DNA of 22,397 nucleotides from Clostridiaceae bacterium (GCA_016293225.1 JAEDEQ010000025.1:1-22397); one strand, 5' to 3'. Positions 13,711-21,779 are shown, counted from the first letter of the stretch. Numbers and translations: made by a program. Notes: generated by a model not told the origin, from the letters alone.

Positions 13711-13965
13711 ATATTATCATGTTTTTACCAAAAAGTCTATAGCTGTTTTGTACAATTTGCAGTTTTTTTCGGTAATGTTTTGTGAATACTGCCTAAATTT
13801 GTGAGCCATCATTCACCGTTAAGAAGATTATGCCATTATTCCCTTAACCTAACCTTAAAGACGTTAAAAAACTTTTCTGTTTTTCAAAAGTATATTCAAA
13901 CCGTTTAAAACCAGATTAAAATACCGGAAAATTTTGCCGATGATAAGGCGCGTTTTCAGCCTGTA

Positions 13966-13994
13966 TTGACCGGCAAAGCATTATAATGTATAAT
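13966..13994 (+). promoter_or_regulatory. Sigma-A-type promoter of the TraX-family gene
   Basis: TTGACC (13966-13971), 17 bp, and TATAAT (13989-13994). The predicted start lies only about 15 nt before the ATG, just at the Shine-Dalgarno sequence, so the leader is very short. Confidence 0.75.
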
Positions 13995-14016
13995 TATATC
14001 AAGGAGGGTGTTTCCG

Positions 14017-14733
14017 ATGAAGAAAAGTCTTTCGGGCGATACAATAAAATATATTGCGATAGCGGCAATGCTGCTCGATCATATCGCGTGGACATTTTTG
14101 CAGTTCGACTCCCCTGCCGCGCAGCTCTTTCATATCATCGGACGAATTACCGCGCCGATAATGTGCTTTTTTATTGTTCAGGGCTTTATTCACACAAGAG
14201 ATATCCGTAAATACCTTTTTCGGCTGCTGTTTTTTGCCCTCATCTCGCAGTATCCGTGGTGCCTTATGCACAACCAAAAAATAACCCAATTTCCGCTCAA
14301 CATGATTTTCACGCTGTTTTTTGCTCTGCTTGCCGTCTGCGCCGAGGCAAAAATTTCAAATGCGCCGCTTCGCGTTATAACGGTCTTTGCCTGTGCCGCA
14401 GCAACGATGAAATTTGACTGGTGCTTTTTTGCGGTGCTCTGGAGTGCGGCGTTCTATAAATACCGTGACAATGAAAAGAAAATGCGGCTGTTCTTTTCTT
14501 TGATTTCGCTCGCTTACACGGCGTACATCTTTCTCGGCTCGGTTGAAAACGGTGCGGACCTTTCAAAGAGCTTTCTTTCCTGCCTTTTCACGCTCGGAAC
14601 CTTTCTTTGCCTTCCGCTCCTCGCTTCATACAACGAAAATATCAGACCGAACAAAAAAAGCAAATATGTTTTTTATTTCTTTTATCCGGCACATATGCTG
14701 ATTCTCGGAATAATCAAAGGTTTAATTTCATAG
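14017..14733 (+). CDS. TraX family membrane protein
   Basis: The 238-aa multi-pass membrane protein is of the TraX family (named for the F-plasmid pilin N-acetylase; chromosomal homologues in Firmicutes have no assigned role). Family features are the opening IKYIAIAAMLLDHI, then IIGRITAPIMCFFIVQGFIHTRDIRKYLFRLLFFALISQYPW. About seven or eight hydrophobic helices are visible, and a short basic loop precedes the last (FFYPAHMLILGII). ATG 14017 is preferred: AAGGAGG ends 9 nt upstream, whereas GTG 14008 overlaps that site. No conjugation genes are nearby, so pilin acetylation is not implied; acyl transfer to a cell-surface molecule is plausible. Confidence 0.88.
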   Translation: MKKSLSGDTIKYIAIAAMLLDHIAWTFLQFDSPAAQLFHIIGRITAPIMCFFIVQGFIHTRDIRKYLFRLLFFALISQYPWCLMHNQKITQFPLNMIFTLFFALLAVCAEAKISNAPLRVITVFACAAATMKFDWCFFAVLWSAAFYKYRDNEKKMRLFFSLISLAYTAYIFLGSVENGADLSKSFLSCLFTLGTFLCLPLLASYNENIRPNKKSKYVFYFFYPAHMLILGIIKGLIS

Positions 14734-14775
14734 GAAAAAGACTGCCTCATTTGTGCTTCGCAAAAACAAAAATTA

Positions 14776-14838
14776 AAAGGCTGTAAACCGCAAAAGAGCA
14801 AAACCAAAGTGCTCCTCGTGATTTACAGCCTTTGTTTT
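14776..14838. terminator. Bidirectional terminator between the TraX-family gene and GDPD
   Basis: A perfect 12-bp stem (14776-14787 with 14822-14833) contains an inner GAGCA/TGCTC hairpin. The plus tail is TTTGTTTTATTATT and the minus tail TTTTAATTTTTGTTTTT. It serves both converging genes. Confidence 0.85.
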
Positions 14839-14866
14839 ATTATTAATGAGCCGCGCCTGCCGCTGT

Positions 14867-15628
14867 TTAATATGTATGTTTTTCAATAATCCCTTTTGTC
14901 ACATCGGGATAGTTCGTAATTATTCCGTCAACGCCGCAGCGAATCATTTTTTCAATATCACCAACCGAGTTGACGGTCCAGGTGTTAACAAGCAAGCCTG
15001 CCTCGTGGGCTTCGTAAACAAACTTTTCATTGACAAATACATTCTGCGGATGCAATGCGTCCACCTGAAGCTTCTTTGCAACTTCAACAGAATGGCGAAT
15101 CATCGGCAACGCAGTCTTCCTGTTCAGGCTGTATAAAAAGCCCGTCTTGCAGTTTTGGTCAATCTGCTTTGCTTCAACAAGCAGTTTCGGGTCAAAGCTT
15201 GAAATGATAAGCTTTTCAAAAAGGCCGTGTTCCTTAACAAGGCGAATGGTTTCGCTGACTATTGCCGTCTCGTTTTTCTTAGGGCTTTTAAGCTCAATAT
15301 TGAGGACGGAGATGTCCGCAGTTTCAACAAGAGCGAGAAATTCCTCCATTGTCGGTATCCGCGTTCCGGCAAACTTCGGGCTGAAATATGAACCGAAGTC
15401 GTAATTCTTCAGCTGATCAAGCGTCATCTGCGAAATGCTGCCCTTGCCGTCCGAGGTGCTGTCAATGGTGTAGTTATGGCAGAGAACAAGCTTGTTGTCC
15501 TTTGTAATGTGGATATCGGTTTCAAAACCGTCAACGCCTATTTCAAGCGATTTTTTAAATGCCGGAAGTGTGTTCTGCGGAGCATAAATATTGGCTCCTC
15601 TATGGGAAATAACATTAATATGAGACAT
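14867..15628 (-). CDS. Glycerophosphodiester phosphodiesterase
   Basis: The 253-aa TIM-barrel enzyme hydrolyses glycerophosphodiesters to glycerol-3-phosphate and an alcohol. Key residues are visible: the catalytic pair H9 (SHRGANIYAPQNT) and H51 (LVLCHNYTID), and metal ligands E36/D38 (FETDIH) and E112 (LNIELKSP). The usual PENT is PQNT here. The C-terminal VNTWTVNSVGDIEKMIRCGVDGIITNYPD is typical. There is no signal peptide, so it is cytoplasmic. The ATG at 15628 fits the family start; the reading frame stays open upstream to 15799 but that part overlaps the promoter. A GGAG site lies about 10 nt upstream. It is divergent from a CDP-glycerol transferase. Confidence 0.93.
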   Translation of the reverse strand: MSHINVISHRGANIYAPQNTLPAFKKSLEIGVDGFETDIHITKDNKLVLCHNYTIDSTSDGKGSISQMTLDQLKNYDFGSYFSPKFAGTRIPTMEEFLALVETADISVLNIELKSPKKNETAIVSETIRLVKEHGLFEKLIISSFDPKLLVEAKQIDQNCKTGFLYSLNRKTALPMIRHSVEVAKKLQVDALHPQNVFVNEKFVYEAHEAGLLVNTWTVNSVGDIEKMIRCGVDGIITNYPDVTKGIIEKHTY

Positions 15629-15713
15629 CTTTGGAAGACTCCTCTCACCGGGCAGCCGAAAAAGAGGAAAAATGTTACCGTAGACCGCCCGAATCATTTG
15701 ATTATTTTCAAAC

Positions 15714-15742
15714 AGTATAGCATTGCATGGAAAAAAAATCAA
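15714..15742 (-). promoter_or_regulatory. Promoter of the GDPD gene
   Basis: On the minus strand TTGATT (15737-15742), 17 bp, TATACT (15714-15719), giving a leader of about 80 nt. Confidence 0.65.
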
Positions 15743-15792
15743 GGATTTTCGTTCCCTGTTCGACAAATAAGGTTCTAAAACTTTGCCAAGAC

Positions 15793-15820
15793 TTGACAAA
15801 TTTTTTATTTAGTATACAAT
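15793..15820 (+). promoter_or_regulatory. Promoter of the CDP-glycerol transferase gene
   Basis: A consensus -35 TTGACA (15793-15798) and -10 TACAAT (15815-15820) have a 16-bp spacer. It is back-to-back with the GDPD promoter about 50 bp away. Confidence 0.7.
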
Positions 15821-15886
15821 TATATTTTGTCCGACTTTATAAATTAGATATTTTGTAAATTAGCAAAAAAGCGAAAGGATGCTGCT

Positions 15887-17332
15887 TTGTTCATGTCAAA
15901 AAAAATCAAAGATTTCCTCCAGAGTACATTTTTATATACGGTCTATCTGTTCTTTGTCCGCCACTTCCGTAAATTCAAGTCATGGCTCATTAAAGCCACC
16001 AATCCTCTTTACAGGTTTTATACCTTCAGGCTCCTTTTTCCTTCCGCATACAGAAGAGCGGCAAGAAAACCGGTTGACGAAAATAAGGTTGTTTTCATTG
16101 AGCTGAGACTGCCGAGCCTTACAAACAGCTTCAAGCTTATGTACGACACGCTCTATATCAATTATGACTTTGACATTCACTGCCACTTTTTGCGCAATAC
16201 TTATGTTAACCGCAAGACCTACAGAAAAAACTGCGTGAAAATGCTCAAGGATATTGCAACGGCAAAATACGTCTTTTTTGACGAAGCGACAAACGTCACC
16301 TCCCATGTGAAGTTCAGGCCCGAAACGGTAATAACACAGCTCTGGCACGGCTGCGGTGCCTTCAAGAAGTTCGGCTACAGCACTGCTGACGCCATCTTCG
16401 GCGCGTCAAGGAAGGATATGGACAAGTATCCGTTCAACCGCGGCTATACGAACGTCACCGTAAGCAGCCCGGAGGTTATCTGGGCCTATGAAGAGGCAAT
16501 GAACTACAGCCACGAAAGCGGCGTTGTCAAGGCTCTCGGAAGCAGCCGTACCGACATTTTCTATAACAAAGACTTCATTGCAAAAGCATATGAAACGCTT
16601 TACTCCGTTATGCCGCAGGCAAAGGGCAAAAAGGTCATTCTTTACGCCCCGACTTTTCGCGGAAGAGTTGCAAAAGCACGGACTCCGAATGTTTTAAGCC
16701 CCGAATTTATGAAATACGTCCTCGGAAACGAGTATGTACTTTTAATGAAGCACCATCCGCTTGTAAGGAAGCGTCCGAAAATTCCTGAGGTCTGCGCAGA
16801 CTTTGCGCGCGATGTTACCGATGAAATGACGATTGAAGACCTGCTTTGCGTCAGCGATATCTGCATTTCGGACTACTCCTCGCTTGTTTTTGAGTATTCG
16901 CTTTTTGAAAGGCCGATGATCTTCCTTGCACACGACCTTGAAGAATTTTTTGATTGGCGCGGCTTTTATTACGATTACTTTGAGCTGACCCCCGGTCCCG
17001 TTTTTAAAAGCACAACCGAGGTCATTGAGTATATTCAGAATATTGACAGACTCTTTGACAAAGAACGCGTCCGTGCTTTCAGGGAGAAGTTCATGTCCTC
17101 CTGCGACGGTCATGCAACAGAGCGCATAATGGACGTCATGTTCGGCAAAGCGCTTGAAAGCCACAAAAGAACCGAACCGCTCCCCGAAAAGCCCTATCAC
17201 CTTATCCCCCATTCAGAGGACTTTGTTGTTGAGGAACAAAACGAAGACTCCGACGATGACGAAAGCGAAAACAAAGACGGTGCTGAAAGCACCCAAACCG
17301 ACTCCGACGAAAAAAGCGAAAGCGAAGAATAA
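15887..17332 (+). CDS. CDP-glycerol glycerophosphotransferase family protein (TagB/TagF type)
   Basis: The 481-aa peripheral-membrane GT-B enzyme transfers glycerol-3-phosphate from CDP-glycerol to a wall-polymer or glycolipid acceptor. Motifs in order are QLWHGCGAFKKFGYS (about 161-175), ILYAPTFRG, MKHHPLVRK, and the C-terminal VSDICISDYSSLVFEYSLFERPMIFLAHDLEEF, all characteristic. The N-terminus is basic and hydrophobic without a cleavable signal, as expected for membrane association. A strongly acidic, Ser/Asp/Glu-rich tail of about 33 residues follows the catalytic domain. TTG 15887 is preferred, lying 7 nt after AGGA; ATG 15893 (two codons later) is the alternative. No other wall teichoic acid genes are visible, so the polymer is unknown. 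Confidence 0.9.
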   Translation: MFMSKKIKDFLQSTFLYTVYLFFVRHFRKFKSWLIKATNPLYRFYTFRLLFPSAYRRAARKPVDENKVVFIELRLPSLTNSFKLMYDTLYINYDFDIHCHFLRNTYVNRKTYRKNCVKMLKDIATAKYVFFDEATNVTSHVKFRPETVITQLWHGCGAFKKFGYSTADAIFGASRKDMDKYPFNRGYTNVTVSSPEVIWAYEEAMNYSHESGVVKALGSSRTDIFYNKDFIAKAYETLYSVMPQAKGKKVILYAPTFRGRVAKARTPNVLSPEFMKYVLGNEYVLLMKHHPLVRKRPKIPEVCADFARDVTDEMTIEDLLCVSDICISDYSSLVFEYSLFERPMIFLAHDLEEFFDWRGFYYDYFELTPGPVFKSTTEVIEYIQNIDRLFDKERVRAFREKFMSSCDGHATERIMDVMFGKALESHKRTEPLPEKPYHLIPHSEDFVVEEQNEDSDDDESENKDGAESTQTDSDEKSESEE

Positions 17333-17337
17333 GAAAA

Positions 17338-17389
17338 TAACCCCCTGTAAATTGTGCAGCTTGTGCGGCAATTATGGGGGGTTATATTA
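17338..17389. terminator. Hairpin between converging CDP-glycerol transferase and trxB-like genes
   Basis: The outer stem TAACCCCC/GGGGGGTTA has an inner AATTG/CAATT pairing. The flanks are only moderately U-rich on either strand (TATATTAATTT on plus, TTTTCTT on minus). It is a probable shared terminator. Confidence 0.6.
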
Positions 17390-17396
17390 ATTTATA

Positions 17397-18308
17397 TCAT
17401 TCAAGCGAATCAATATATCTGCACGCATTCACTGCGGCAACAGCGCCGTCGGAAACGGCGGTTGCAATCTGCCGCACAAGCTTTGTGCGGCAATCTCCGG
17501 CAACAAAAACGCCCTGTGTGCCGCTTTCACATTCCTCGCCCGAAACGATGTAGCCGTACTCATCAAGGCTTGCAACCGACCTGAACGGCTCGTTTTCCGG
17601 CACCTGACCGATTGCAACAAAAATTCCGTCAACAAAAATCGTTTTTTCCTCGTTCGTTTCCGTGTTGATTATGCGTATCGACGAAAGCGAATCGGCGCCG
17701 TCAAGTCCGCAGACAACGGAGCTTGTGATAAATTCAACATTGTCCTTTTTTTCAAGCTGGTTGAGAAGCTTCTTTTCACCGGTAAAAAAAGAGAGATTTT
17801 GAACGAGCGTGACCTTTTTGCAAAGCTCGGAAAGCATCACGGCCTCCTGCAAGGCGGTGTTTCCGCCGCCTATGACGGCAACCTCCTTATCTTTATAGAA
17901 AGCTCCGTCGCAAACAGCGCAATATGAAATTCCCGCGCCGACAAACTTTTCCTCATCAGCCACACCGAGCTTCCTGTGCTTTGAACCCGTTGCAACAATA
18001 ACGCTTTTTGCTTCATAGGTTGCGTTTTCTCCGATTACTTTTTTGATTTTCCCGTCGGTTTCAACCGCTGTAACTTCGTCAAGCTCAATTTCCGCGCCGA
18101 GGGAAAGCGCCTGCTCAACAAGCTTTTCGGCAAATTCATTGCCGCTCATCTGAAGCGTTCCGGGGTAATTTTCAATCTTCGGCGAATGTGTTACCTGACC
18201 GCCGAAGGTTTCCTTTTCAAGCACAAGAACACTCTTTTCTGCGCGACCCCCGTAGACTGCCGCTGTAAGCCCTGCCGGGCCTGCTCCGATTATTACAATA
18301 TCATACAT
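17397..18308 (-). CDS. Thioredoxin reductase-like flavoprotein
   Basis: The 303-aa FAD protein has the low-molecular-weight thioredoxin reductase layout. The FAD motif GAGPAGL is at about 8-14, the redox-active CAVC pair at C130/C133, the second Rossmann motif GGGNTAL at about 147-153, and the C-terminal FAD motif GVFVAGDCR. The NADPH-binding HRRxxxR motif normally about 20 residues after the second Rossmann motif is absent (VQNLSFFTGEKK instead), so the electron donor is in doubt. ATG 18308 is chosen over GTG 18317, which lies in the ribosome site AAAGGTG. It lies 76 nt downstream of nrdD on the same strand and could reduce the thioredoxin-like domain fused to that enzyme. Confidence 0.9.
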   Translation of the reverse strand: MYDIVIIGAGPAGLTAAVYGGRAEKSVLVLEKETFGGQVTHSPKIENYPGTLQMSGNEFAEKLVEQALSLGAEIELDEVTAVETDGKIKKVIGENATYEAKSVIVATGSKHRKLGVADEEKFVGAGISYCAVCDGAFYKDKEVAVIGGGNTALQEAVMLSELCKKVTLVQNLSFFTGEKKLLNQLEKKDNVEFITSSVVCGLDGADSLSSIRIINTETNEEKTIFVDGIFVAIGQVPENEPFRSVASLDEYGYIVSGEECESGTQGVFVAGDCRTKLVRQIATAVSDGAVAAVNACRYIDSLE

Positions 18309-18330
18309 CTTTTTCACCTTTCAGTACCGC

Positions 18331-18366
18331 AAATATGCCCGACTTTCATCGGGCATATTTTTTCTT
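18331..18366. terminator. Hairpin between nrdD and the trxB-like gene
   Basis: A perfect 12-bp stem (18331-18342 with 18349-18360) has a 6-nt loop. The U-tail is good on the plus strand and weak on the minus strand, where nrdD ends. It may be a partial terminator for nrdD, leaving some read-through into the trxB-like gene. Confidence 0.6.
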
Positions 18367-18383
18367 TCATTCTGATTGCTTTA

Positions 18384-20756
18384 TTACTGAACAGCAGTTT
18401 CAATATACTTTCTGATATTTGAAACGTTGCCGATCTTCTGAACGTCATTGCCGTTTACGATAACAAGAGTCGGAGCCATTGTTACGCCGAATTTCTTAGT
18501 TATCTCGGGGTTCTCCTCAGCATAGACCTTTTCAAAAGCAATATCTGCTTTATTAAGGAAGGTTTCAGCCATCTTGCAGTTCGGGCAGGTTCTTGTTGCA
18601 AAAAGGAACGTACCGTCGCAGTCGGAGCAAAGCTCCTCTTCGTTCTGCTTTTCCTGCTGCTTTTTTTCGCAACCGGGAGCAGTCGATTTTGTAAGATCGT
18701 ATACCTTACGCTCCTTGAATTCCTGGCTTTTGCCGTCGTTCCAGTTGCGGACGGGGCGATAGTAGCCGGTGATTCGGCTGTAGACCTCAGTCTCGCCGCC
18801 GCAAACGGGGCAGGTGTGCTGCTCACCCGTAAGATAACCGTGATCCTTGCAGACCGAATAGGTGGGTGAAAGGGTGTAATACGGAAGCTTGTAGTTATCG
18901 GCAATCTTCTTGACGAGCTTTGCCGCCGATTTCCAATCGGGAAGCTTTTCGCCGAGGAAAGCGTGGAAAACAGTGCCTGAGGTGTAGCGGGTCTGAAGAT
19001 CGTCCTGAATATCAAGAGCCGCAAAAACGTCCTCGGTGTAGCCGACGGGAAGATGCGAGGAGTTGGTGTAATACGGAGTGCCGCCCTCTTCGGCTGCGGT
19101 AATGATGTCGGGATACTTTTCAACATCGTGCTTTGCAAAACGATAAGTGGTGGATTCGGCAGGAGTTGCCTCAAGATTGTAAAGATCGCCGTACTTCTCC
19201 TGATAGTCCGAAAGACGCTCTCTCATATGGTCAAGAACTTCCTTTGCAAAGTCCTGAGTTTCCTTGTGAGTGAGGTCTGCGTGGAGCCACTTTGCGTTGA
19301 GGCCGACCTCGTTCATGCCGATAAGGCCGATGGTTGAAAAGTGGTTTTCAAAGGTTCCGAGATAGCGCTTGGTATAGGGATAAAGTCCCTCGTCAAGAAG
19401 CTTTGTGATAATAGTCCTTTTGACCTTGAGCGAACGGGCGGAAATATCCATGAGGTGATCGAGTCTTTCATAGAAATCCGCTTTATCGGAAGCGAGGTAT
19501 GCAATCCTCGGAAGATTGATGGTTACAACGCCGACAGAGCCTGTGCTTTCGCCGCTGCCGAAGAAGCCGCCGGACTTTTTGCGAAGCTCGCGCAAATCAA
19601 GGCGAAGACGGCAGCACATACTGCGGATATCGCTCGGAGCCATGTCGCTGTTGACATAGTTTGAGAAATACGGAGTGCCGTACTTTGAAGTCATTTCAAA
19701 AAGGAGACGGTTGTTTTCGGTGTCGGACCAGTCAAAATCCTTGGTGATTGAATAGGTCGGAATGGGATACTGGAAGCCGCGGCCGTTTGCATCGCCCTCA
19801 ATCATGGTTTCGATGAAAGCTTTGTTGACCATGTCCATCTCTTTTTTGCAGTCCTTATACTTAAACGGCATCTCTTTTCCGCCGACTATTGCGTTGAGCT
19901 CGGCAAGGTCATCGGGAACGGTCCAGTCAAGGGTAATGTTTGAGAACGGAGCCTGAGTACCCCAGCGCGAGGGAGTATTCACGCCGTAAATGAACGATTC
20001 AATGGACTTTTTGACCTGATCATAGGTGAGGTTATCCGCCTTTACGAACGGTGCAAGATAGGTATCGAACGAGGAGAAGGCCTGAGCGCCAGCCCATTCG
20101 TTCTGCATAATTCCGAGGAAGTTTACCATCTGGTTGCAAAGCGTTGCAAGGTGCTTCGCAGGAGCGGAGGTAATTTTTCCGGTAACGCCGCCGAGTCCTT
20201 CTTTAATGAGCTGCTTGAGCGACCAGCCCGCGCAGTATCCGGTGAGCATTGAAAGGTCATGCAGGTGGATATCGCCGCTCTTGTGGGCGTTTGCAATTTC
20301 CTCGTCATAAATTTCGGAAAGCCAGTAGTTTGCGGTGATTGCGCCGGAGTTGCTGAGAATGAGTCCGCCGACAGAATAGGTGACGGTTGAATTCTCCTTA
20401 ACGCGCCAGTCGGTAACCTTAACATAGCTGTCAACAACGGCCTTATAGTCAAGAATGGTGGATTTCATGTTGCGAAGCTTTTCGCGCTGCTTGCGGTAAA
20501 GGATATAGGCTTTTGCAACCTGCGAATAGCCCGCTTTTACAAGAACGGTTTCAACGCTGTCCTGGATATCCTCAACGGCGATATGTCCGTCCTTGATTTT
20601 GCTTTCAAAATCCGCTGTAACCTTGAGGGCAATAAAATCAATAAGGTCATCGTTATAATTGACCTCCTGCGCCTCAAAGGCAGACTTGATTGCGTCGGAA
20701 ATTTTATTGATGTCAAAACCGACAAACTTTCCGTCTCTTTTCTTAACGTCAAACAT
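18384..20756 (-). CDS. nrdD: Anaerobic (class III) ribonucleoside-triphosphate reductase with fused thioredoxin-like domain
   Basis: The 790-aa enzyme makes dNTPs without oxygen, using a glycyl radical. Order: ATP-cone allosteric domain (about 3-95); catalytic barrel with C175 (TGYCAGW) and the CC pair C381/C382; zinc site (C636, C649, C652 region); glycyl-radical loop RITGYYRP with G664. After a linker with an extra LCSDC pair (C710, C713), a thioredoxin/glutaredoxin-like domain occupies about 716-790, with CPNC at 724-727 and the cis-Pro motif MAPTLV. Ordinary NrdD proteins end soon after the radical loop at about 700-730 aa. The fusion suggests thiol reductants rather than formate. nrdG lies upstream; paired NrdR boxes precede the promoter. 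Confidence 0.96.
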   Translation of the reverse strand: MFDVKKRDGKFVGFDINKISDAIKSAFEAQEVNYNDDLIDFIALKVTADFESKIKDGHIAVEDIQDSVETVLVKAGYSQVAKAYILYRKQREKLRNMKSTILDYKAVVDSYVKVTDWRVKENSTVTYSVGGLILSNSGAITANYWLSEIYDEEIANAHKSGDIHLHDLSMLTGYCAGWSLKQLIKEGLGGVTGKITSAPAKHLATLCNQMVNFLGIMQNEWAGAQAFSSFDTYLAPFVKADNLTYDQVKKSIESFIYGVNTPSRWGTQAPFSNITLDWTVPDDLAELNAIVGGKEMPFKYKDCKKEMDMVNKAFIETMIEGDANGRGFQYPIPTYSITKDFDWSDTENNRLLFEMTSKYGTPYFSNYVNSDMAPSDIRSMCCRLRLDLRELRKKSGGFFGSGESTGSVGVVTINLPRIAYLASDKADFYERLDHLMDISARSLKVKRTIITKLLDEGLYPYTKRYLGTFENHFSTIGLIGMNEVGLNAKWLHADLTHKETQDFAKEVLDHMRERLSDYQEKYGDLYNLEATPAESTTYRFAKHDVEKYPDIITAAEEGGTPYYTNSSHLPVGYTEDVFAALDIQDDLQTRYTSGTVFHAFLGEKLPDWKSAAKLVKKIADNYKLPYYTLSPTYSVCKDHGYLTGEQHTCPVCGGETEVYSRITGYYRPVRNWNDGKSQEFKERKVYDLTKSTAPGCEKKQQEKQNEEELCSDCDGTFLFATRTCPNCKMAETFLNKADIAFEKVYAEENPEITKKFGVTMAPTLVIVNGNDVQKIGNVSNIRKYIETAVQ

Positions 20757-20870
20757 AGTGGTATTCTCCCTTCATCGTGTTAAGCCGGCTTGTTATTGCT
20801 GCGGCGTATTTGATAAGCCTGACGGAAAGCTCTCCTGTTCTCCGCCGGGTGTTTTTTACTGTGCTTGTCA

Positions 20871-20899
20871 AGTATAATACAGCAAAACAAAAAAGTCAA
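20871..20899 (-). promoter_or_regulatory. Sigma-A-type promoter of nrdD
   Basis: TTGACT (20894-20899), 17 bp, TATACT (20871-20876) on the minus strand. The leader is about 105 nt. NrdR boxes lie just upstream of the -35. Confidence 0.75.
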
Positions 20900-20907
20900 T
20901 AGCAAAA

Positions 20908-20955
20908 ACACAATATCTTGCGTTTTTCTTTTGACTTTTTTACTATATCTTGATT
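20908..20955. promoter_or_regulatory. Tandem NrdR boxes upstream of nrdD
   Basis: Two sites share the core CWATATCTTG (CAATATCTTG at 20911-20920, CTATATCTTG at 20943-20952), fitting the NrdR consensus ACACWATATATWGTGT at most core positions. They repeat with a 32-bp start-to-start distance, about three helical turns, which is the usual spacing for the ATP-cone repressor NrdR. The nrdR gene itself is not in the window. Confidence 0.7.
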
Positions 20956-20986
20956 TGTGAAACACTGAACCCTATGTTTAACGGCG

Positions 20987-21679
20987 TCAGATGCCTCTTA
21001 TCTCAACATTTTCAACAAAATTCTTCATCATTTTTGCAAACTCTGTCAACTCTTCCTTTTCATACGGGGTCATCTCATCGCCGACAAGCTCGCCGCTCGC
21101 TTCGTACTGCTGAATGAAATATCGCTTTTCTCCGCTGAGCCAGCGACCGATTTTTTCAAAGTCCTCCTTTGTCTGAAGCTCCCTTGCCGTTGTTGTGCGA
21201 AACTCATGGGGTACGCTGCTGCTTTTGAGAATTTCAACGCTTTTTTGAACGTTTTCTAAAAGCTTTTCGTTTTGTACGCCGCAGACATCGGAATATCTTT
21301 CCTTTGAGGTTTTTATATCCATTGCAACATAATCAAGAAGCCCTTTTTCAAGAAGCGAGGAAAGCTTTTCCGGAAAGCTTCCGTTGGTATCAAGCTTTAC
21401 CGCAAAGCCGATGTCCCTCACCTTTCCGATGAAAGCCTCAAGGTCGGGCTGCAGGCACGGCTCGCCTCCCGTTATGCAGACGCCCTCAAGAATTCCCTCG
21501 CGTTTTTTGAGGAACGAGAGCACCTCCTGCTCGTCAATGTGATCGCTCATTCCCGGGAGAACGAGAGCGGCATTATGGCAAAAGGGACAGCGGAAATTGC
21601 AGCCTGACGTGAAAACAGTGCAGGCAAGCTTTCCCGGGAAATCAAGCAAAGTTAGTTTTTGAATTCCGCTTATATTCAT
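20987..21679 (-). CDS. nrdG: Anaerobic ribonucleoside-triphosphate reductase activating protein (radical SAM)
   Basis: The 230-aa radical-SAM enzyme uses S-adenosylmethionine and a 4Fe-4S cluster to generate the glycyl radical on NrdD. The cluster motif is CNFRCPFC (C27, C31, C34), the SAM-binding GGE is in ITGGEPCLQPDLEAF, and KLDTNG follows. The N-terminus (GIQKLTLLDFPGKLACTVFTSGCNF) is typical of this NrdG subtype, longer than the short E. coli form. It lies upstream of nrdD on the same strand, separated by 230 nt that hold the NrdR boxes and the nrdD promoter. The boxes are downstream of nrdG, so nrdG may escape that control unless it has others. Confidence 0.94.
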   Translation of the reverse strand: MNISGIQKLTLLDFPGKLACTVFTSGCNFRCPFCHNAALVLPGMSDHIDEQEVLSFLKKREGILEGVCITGGEPCLQPDLEAFIGKVRDIGFAVKLDTNGSFPEKLSSLLEKGLLDYVAMDIKTSKERYSDVCGVQNEKLLENVQKSVEILKSSSVPHEFRTTTARELQTKEDFEKIGRWLSGEKRYFIQQYEASGELVGDEMTPYEKEELTEFAKMMKNFVENVEIRGI

Positions 21680-21728
21680 ACTTAACAGCCTTTCATAAAA
21701 TATTCTGTTTTTTTGGTTACATTATGCG

Positions 21729-21760
21729 AAAAAAAGGGCTGCCGCAATGCGAACAGCCCC
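21729..21760 (-). terminator. Terminator after the YhhN-family gene
   Basis: The 6-bp stem GGGCTG/CAGCCC (21754-21759 with 21736-21741) has a stacked CGC/GCG inner pairing, followed on the minus strand by seven U (21729-21735). It separates the YhhN-family gene from nrdG. Confidence 0.8.
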
Positions 21761-21779
21761 GCTTTTATTCCGTCATCGC

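Larger units (their letters stand above)
13600..14016. other. AT-rich intergenic region between divergent genes
   Basis: About 400 bp without a supportable gene. It holds the E2-like gene's leader (left), a pair of GTTAAC palindromes (13694-13710), a run reading CTTAACCTAACCTTAAAG (about 13843-13860), and the promoter of the TraX-family gene (right). No RNA gene or riboswitch was recognised. Confidence 0.7.

Noticed and set aside
13843..13860. CTTAACCTAACCTTAAAG run as a telomere-like repeat or operator
   Set aside because: Only two imperfect units, not palindromic, in AT-rich intergenic DNA.
14017..14733. Conjugative element suggested by the TraX-family gene
   Set aside because: No other transfer genes are nearby; chromosomal TraX homologues are common in Firmicutes.
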